A stretch of DNA of 51,299 nucleotides from an uncultured Bacteroidota bacterium (GTDB lineage Bacteria; Bacteroidota; Bacteroidia; Flavobacteriales; Flavobacteriaceae). The stretch lies in NCBI GenBank assembly GCA_902510475.1, contig CABXCC010000008.1:1-51299 (forward strand). The letters run 5' to 3'. The first letter of the stretch is position 1. Each line of letters starts with the position of its first letter. The translations under genes and the position numbers were made by a program. Positions 47,631 to 51,299 of the stretch are shown in pieces. The notes beneath the pieces were generated by a model that worked only from the letters and a program-made list of their open reading frames with translations, searched no databases and was not told where the DNA came from.

Positions 47631-48227
47631 ATGAACCTCATTGAGTTACTAATAAACGGAATTTCCTACAGTCAAACACAAAACGGTGCCTACGCATTAA
47701 TTCTTAGTGAAATCGAAGGGGAGAGAAAACTTCCGATTGTCATTGGCACCAATGAAGCACAATCTATAGCAATAGCAATCGAAAAAGAAATTAAACCACC
47801 AAGGCCCTTAACCCATGATTTATTTAAAAACTTTTGTGAAAGATTTGATATAAAAATTAAACAAGTAATCATTCATAAATTAGTTGATGGTGTTTTTTAT
47901 TCAAGTGTTATTTGTGAAAGGGATGGCATTGAAAAGATAATTGACTCCAGATCTAGTGATGCAATAGCACTAGCTATCAGATTTGAAGCCCCTATTTACA
48001 CTTATGAAACGATACTAGAAAAAGCAGGAGTTGTAATACAAGTTGAAAAAGATTTTGATGAGAAATCTTTGCTTAAGGAATTGTTTTCTGAAGATGATAC
48101 ATATATTGAAAGTCCAGATCTTCAAGATAAATCAACTAAGGAATTAGAAGAATTGTTAAAAATTGCAATTCAAAATGAAAATTATGAATCAGCAGCAAAA
48201 ATAAGAGATGAAATTTCTAACAGATAA
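47631..48227 (+). CDS. bifunctional nuclease domain (DUF151) protein with UvrB/C motif
   Basis: A 198-residue cytoplasmic protein. Residues about 1-140 are a bifunctional-nuclease (BFN/DUF151) domain: GAYALILSEIEGERKLPIVIGTNEAQSIAIAI, RPLTHDLF, VFYSSVICERDG and IDSRSSDAIALAIR. Residues about 168-197 form a UvrB/UvrC coiled-coil motif (LEELLKIAIQNENYESAAKIRDEI), which mediates UvrB-UvrC contact in excision repair. The family's biochemical role is poorly defined; some plant members have DNase and RNase activity. Its 3' end overlaps the start of the transporter gene by 20 bp. Confidence 0.93.
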   Translation: MNLIELLINGISYSQTQNGAYALILSEIEGERKLPIVIGTNEAQSIAIAIEKEIKPPRPLTHDLFKNFCERFDIKIKQVIIHKLVDGVFYSSVICERDGIEKIIDSRSSDAIALAIRFEAPIYTYETILEKAGVVIQVEKDFDEKSLLKELFSEDDTYIESPDLQDKSTKELEELLKIAIQNENYESAAKIRDEISNR

Positions 48228-49611
48228 CAAAAAAACACTACTATTTTTTATAGTTTTTACTCTAATTACTAATCTTACTTTTGCTCAAAATCAGCAAATC
48301 ATCCCCAGCCAAGGTTTTGGTACAGAAAGTTTTTTGAGAGGGGTTTTAGGGATAATTTTTTTAATTTTTACTACGTATCTACTTAGCAATAATAAAAAAG
48401 CAATTAATTGGAAAACTGCAGGATTTGGACTCATCCTTCAACTTGTCTTGGCGATTGGGGTTTTAAAAGTATCCTGGATAAAAACTGTTTTTGAAAATGC
48501 TGGTAAAATATTTGTTAAGATTTTGGATTTTACAATGGAGGGAACAAAATTTTTATTTGGTGATTTGGTAAGTCCAGATAATTTTGGAAATGTTTTTATT
48601 TTCTCGATTCTTCCAACAGTTATATTTTTTGCAGCATTAACCTCAATATTATTTTACCTAGGCATAATTCAAAAAATAGTAAGGATAATGGCTCTATTAC
48701 TTTCTAAAATCTTAGGTGTCTCTGGTCCTGAAAGTCTGAGTGTTGCTGGAAATATATTTCTTGGACAAACTGAATCGCCTTTGATGATTAAGGCCTACTT
48801 AGAAAAAATGTCAAAATCTGAAATACTTTTGGTAATGGTTGGAGGAATGGCAACCGTGGCAGGAGGGGTTCTTGCTGCTTATATAGGTTTTCTTGGTGGA
48901 GATGATCCAGAATTAAAAGTTTTCTATGCCAAACATCTGTTAACAGCGTCAGTAATGGCTGCACCAGGTGCAATTGTAATATCAAAAATTCTTTACCCAG
49001 AAACCGAAAAAATCAATTCTGATGTGAAAATTTCACAAAAAAAAATCGGTACTAATTTTTTAGATGCAATATCAATTGGCACTTCTGAAGGATTAAAACT
49101 AGCTGCTAATATTGCCGCAATGCTTTTAGTATTTATAGCGTTTATAGCTTTAATAAACTATCTGCTAAGTGGCGCCGGAAGTGTTTTAAATATAAATGAT
49201 TTCATAAAAGATAATACTGTTTACAATGAATTATCTCTTGAACTAATTTTAGGATATTTGTTTTCCCCTGTCATGTGGTTAATCGGAGTGGCTAAAGAGG
49301 ATATTACATTAATGGGTCAACTATTGGGAATTAAACTTGCGGCCAGTGAGTTTATAGGATACATTCAGTTATCCAGTTTAAAAGATGCATCTAACCTGAT
49401 TCACCTGAATTACCAAAAATCAATAATTATAGCCACCTACATGTTATGTGGTTTTGCAAATTTTGCCTCAATAGGAATTCAAATTGGTGGTATTGGTGCT
49501 CTTGAACCAAAACAACGAACAAACTTATCTAAGCTTGGGTTCAAAGCATTGATTGGTGGTACACTAGCCTCCCTTCTCTCTGCTACAATTGCAGGAATGA
49601 TTATCGGCTAA
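48208..49611 (+). CDS. concentrative nucleoside transporter (NupC/CNT family)
   Basis: Cation-coupled nucleoside importer, 467 residues. An extra N-terminal hydrophobic stretch ending LTNLTFAQNQQ looks like a cleavable signal peptide ahead of the usual CNT core, a pattern I associate with Bacteroidota homologues. Core signatures: GNIFLGQTESPLMIKAYLEKMSKSE (substrate- and ion-binding hairpin), GGMATVAGGVLAAYIGFLGG, and C-terminal MLCGFANFASIGIQIGGIGALEPKQR. Start at ATG 48208 overlaps the nuclease gene by 20 bp; no later ATG keeps the signal peptide. Fits salvage with the deoxynucleoside kinase at 41434. Confidence 0.94.
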   Translation: MKFLTDNKKTLLFFIVFTLITNLTFAQNQQIIPSQGFGTESFLRGVLGIIFLIFTTYLLSNNKKAINWKTAGFGLILQLVLAIGVLKVSWIKTVFENAGKIFVKILDFTMEGTKFLFGDLVSPDNFGNVFIFSILPTVIFFAALTSILFYLGIIQKIVRIMALLLSKILGVSGPESLSVAGNIFLGQTESPLMIKAYLEKMSKSEILLVMVGGMATVAGGVLAAYIGFLGGDDPELKVFYAKHLLTASVMAAPGAIVISKILYPETEKINSDVKISQKKIGTNFLDAISIGTSEGLKLAANIAAMLLVFIAFIALINYLLSGAGSVLNINDFIKDNTVYNELSLELILGYLFSPVMWLIGVAKEDITLMGQLLGIKLAASEFIGYIQLSSLKDASNLIHLNYQKSIIIATYMLCGFANFASIGIQIGGIGALEPKQRTNLSKLGFKALIGGTLASLLSATIAGMIIG

Positions 49612-49614
49612 AAA

Positions 49615-49642
49615 GTTAATAACTTTTAATTTGCTTATTAAC
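49615..49642. terminator. weak stem-loop after the nucleoside transporter
   Basis: GTTAATAA (49615-49622) and TTATTAAC (49635-49642) pair over 8 bases with a 12-base loop, beginning 3 bp after the transporter stop. There is no strong T-run after it and the stem is almost pure AT, so it is at best a weak terminator or an operator-like palindrome before thyA. Confidence 0.3.
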
Positions 49643-49681
49643 TTAAATTAGGACTATTATTTATTTTTACCAACTGATCTT

Positions 49682-50506
49682 ATGAAACAATATTTAGACT
49701 TAGTTAAACATGTGCTTGAAAAAGGAGAACTCAAAGCTGATCGTACAGGAACGGGTACCAAAAGTGTTTTTGGATATCAAATGAGATTTGATCTAAGTGA
49801 AGGGTTTCCAATGGTAACAACCAAAAAACTTCATTTAAAATCTATAATTCATGAGCTTTTATGGTTCTTAAAAGGGGATACAAACATAAAATATTTAAAA
49901 GATAACGGAGTAAATATTTGGAATGCATGGGCTGATTCAAACGGCGACCTAGGTCCAGTTTATGGATTTCAATGGAGAAATTGGAACAACGATGGAATAG
50001 ACCAAATATCAAACTTGATTAATGATTTAAAAAATAGTCCAAGTAGTAGAAGGCATTTAATTTCTGCTTGGAATCCGTCTGTTTTACCTGATACCTCTAA
50101 GTCTTTTGAAACAAATGTTTCCAACGGAAAAGCAGCATTACCGCCTTGTCATGCATTTTTTCAATTTCATGTTATTAACGGAAAGCTTTCATGTCAATTA
50201 TATCAAAGAAGTGCTGATATTTTTCTTGGTGTCCCTTTTAATATTGCATCCTATTCTTTATTGACTCTAATGATTGCTCAAGTATGTAATTTAGAAGCTG
50301 GTGATTTCATTCACACCTTTGGAGATGCTCATATTTATAGTAATCATTTTGAACAGATGAAATTACAACTGGCCAGAGAACCAAGGAATTTACCAACTAT
50401 TAAAATAAACAGTGAGGTTAATAATATTTTTGATTTTAAATTTGAAGACTTCACTTTAGAAAATTACGATCCTCACCCTCATATCAAAGGAAAAGTTGCC
50501 GTTTAA
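49682..50506 (+). CDS. thyA: thymidylate synthase
   Basis: Methylates dUMP to dTMP with methylene-THF, yielding dihydrofolate. It has 274 residues, near the E. coli length, with an insert of about ten residues before the active site ([16 protein letters not shown]). Seen: [23 protein letters not shown], the nucleophile in [10 protein letters not shown], the phosphate-binding [16 protein letters not shown], and GDAHIYSNH. It lies 9 bp before folA, so DHF made here is recycled by the next enzyme; a classic pair. Confidence 0.98.
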   Translation: MKQYLDLVKHVLEKGELKADRTGTGTKSVFGYQMRFDLSEGFPMVTTKKLHLKSIIHELLWFLKGDTNIKYLKDNGVNIWNAWADSNGDLGPVYGFQWRNWNNDGIDQISNLINDLKNSPSSRRHLISAWNPSVLPDTSKSFETNVSNGKAALPPCHAFFQFHVINGKLSCQLYQRSADIFLGVPFNIASYSLLTLMIAQVCNLEAGDFIHTFGDAHIYSNHFEQMKLQLAREPRNLPTIKINSEVNNIFDFKFEDFTLENYDPHPHIKGKVAV

Positions 50507-50515
50507 TTTATTTTA

Positions 50516-51016
50516 ATGAAAGAAAAAACCATCACCATTATTGTTGCTGCTGCTGAAAATGATGCAATTGGAAAGAACAATGATCTTATATGGAGTTTGC
50601 CTAATGATTTAAAAAGATTTAAAAAACTAACTTCAGGTCATTGTATCATTATGGGTAGAAAAACATTTGATTCATTCCCAGGGCTATTGCCAAACAGAAA
50701 ACATATTGTCATTTCAAAAAAACCATCCGCTTCTTTTCCTAATAATGTTGTTGTTGTTAAAAGTATTGAAGATGCATTAAAAGAAACAGGAGATGACATA
50801 AACCCGTTTATTATTGGTGGGGGACAAATTTATAAACTTGCAATGGATTTAAGTGACAGAATTGAATTAACCAGGGTTCATGAAAATTTTGAGGCGGATA
50901 CTTTTTTTCCAAAAATTGATACGGATAAATGGAAATTATTAAATTCGGAAAAACACGAAAAAGACGAACGACATGATTTTTCATACACATATAAAACTTA
51001 TATAAAAAATAATTAA
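50516..51016 (+). CDS. folA: dihydrofolate reductase
   Basis: NADPH-dependent reduction of dihydrofolate to tetrahydrofolate. It has 166 residues, standard. Seen: AENDAIGKNNDLIWSLPNDLKRFKKLT, with the catalytic Asp in LPNDLKRFK; GHCIIMGRKTFDSFPGLLPNRKHIVIS for NADPH; and FIIGGGQIYKLAM. Forms an operon with thyA. The stop codon shares its last base with the fabD ATG (TAATG), so fabD is probably cotranscribed. Confidence 0.97.
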   Translation: MKEKTITIIVAAAENDAIGKNNDLIWSLPNDLKRFKKLTSGHCIIMGRKTFDSFPGLLPNRKHIVISKKPSASFPNNVVVVKSIEDALKETGDDINPFIIGGGQIYKLAMDLSDRIELTRVHENFEADTFFPKIDTDKWKLLNSEKHEKDERHDFSYTYKTYIKNN

Positions 51017-51299
51017 TGAAGGCATATATTTTTCCAGGTCAAGGGGCGCAATATCCAGGTATGGGTAAAGATTTATTTGAATCTTCAAAAATTGCTGCAA
51101 AATATTTTAACGAAGCAGATGAAATTCTAGGATTTAAAATCAGTGATATCATGTTTGATGGTTCTGCGGAAGATTTAAGACAAACATCGGTTACACAACC
51201 AGCAATTTTTCTTCATTCTGTTATCCTTGCAATTAGTAAAAGAGAAAGCGTGATACCCAAAATGGTTGCTGGCCATTCATTAGGCGAGTTCTCAGCTCT
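51016..51299 (+). CDS. fabD: malonyl-CoA:ACP transacylase (3'-truncated by window edge)
   Basis: Loads malonyl onto acyl carrier protein to start fatty-acid elongation. The 94 codons in the window read MKAYIFPGQGAQYPGMGKDL at the N-terminus (the FPGQGAQ motif), then DLRQTSVTQPAIFLHSV and the nucleophile elbow AGHSLGEFSA, with the catalytic Ser. The rest, including the catalytic His, lies beyond the window. The ATG shares a base with the folA stop. No gene symbol conflict: the short N-terminus without extra domains points to FabD rather than a polyketide acyltransferase. Confidence 0.95.
   Translation, partial: MKAYIFPGQGAQYPGMGKDLFESSKIAAKYFNEADEILGFKISDIMFDGSAEDLRQTSVTQPAIFLHSVILAISKRESVIPKMVAGHSLGEFSA

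Overview
The window is an AT-rich, gene-dense chromosomal segment from a member of the Bacteroidota, most likely a marine Flavobacteriia (Flavobacteriaceae-like). The evidence is the gldB-gldC pair next to nadE, a secreted protein with a type IX secretion (T9SS) C-terminal sorting domain, a GLPGLI-family protein, SusC-style receptors with carboxypeptidase-regulatory-like N-termini, a DnaG whose zinc-finger cysteines are gone, a DAHP synthase with a C-terminal chorismate mutase, and Bacteroidota-type -7 promoter boxes (TAnnTTTG). I see no tRNA, rRNA, CRISPR array, insertion sequence or phage gene, and no stretch above about 155 bp without a gene.

Layout. 1-1894: 3' part of groES, then groEL. 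1936-4619 (minus): a TonB-dependent receptor and a small periplasmic heavy-metal-binding protein. 4776-11837 (plus): purH, then the cell-elongation cluster mreB-mreC-mreD-mrdA(PBP2)-rodA. 11840-13134 (minus): gldB-gldC; divergent nadE at 13186-13971; dnaG on minus to 15915. 16070-17461 (plus): a T9SS cargo protein. 17507-26627 (minus): a long aromatic amino-acid operon, pheA-aminotransferase-tyrA-DAHP synthase/chorismate mutase-rsgA-dtd-MazG-like-aroA, followed by queA and rlmN. It is headed by a Phe/Tyr-rich leader peptide and an intrinsic terminator that look like a classical attenuator. 26685-28277 (minus): gapN. 28356-29336 (plus): a GT90-like glycosyltransferase. 29317-35710 (minus): ilvD-ilvB-ilvN-ilvC-ilvA, with ilvA lacking its regulatory domain. 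35822-40565 (minus): a tight GLPGLI protein-AlkB-outer-membrane receptor operon. 40656-42039 (plus): a secreted protein and a deoxynucleoside kinase. 42072-45744 (minus): pdhB and a membrane pyrophosphatase carrying an extra NTF2-like domain. 45877-51299 (plus): etfB-etfA, a bifunctional nuclease, a nucleoside transporter, thyA, folA and the start of fabD.

Most of the content is core metabolism: chaperonin, purine and thymidylate synthesis, cell wall elongation, branched-chain and aromatic amino-acid synthesis, and energy conservation. The best candidates for something undescribed are the 19-residue leader peptide MNFYNYFLNFYFFFYFQRN with its terminator abutting the pheA start codon (26503-26627), the GLPGLI-AlkB-receptor operon, the pyrophosphatase-NTF2 fusion, and the truncated ilvA that meets a probably acquired glycosyltransferase gene end to end.
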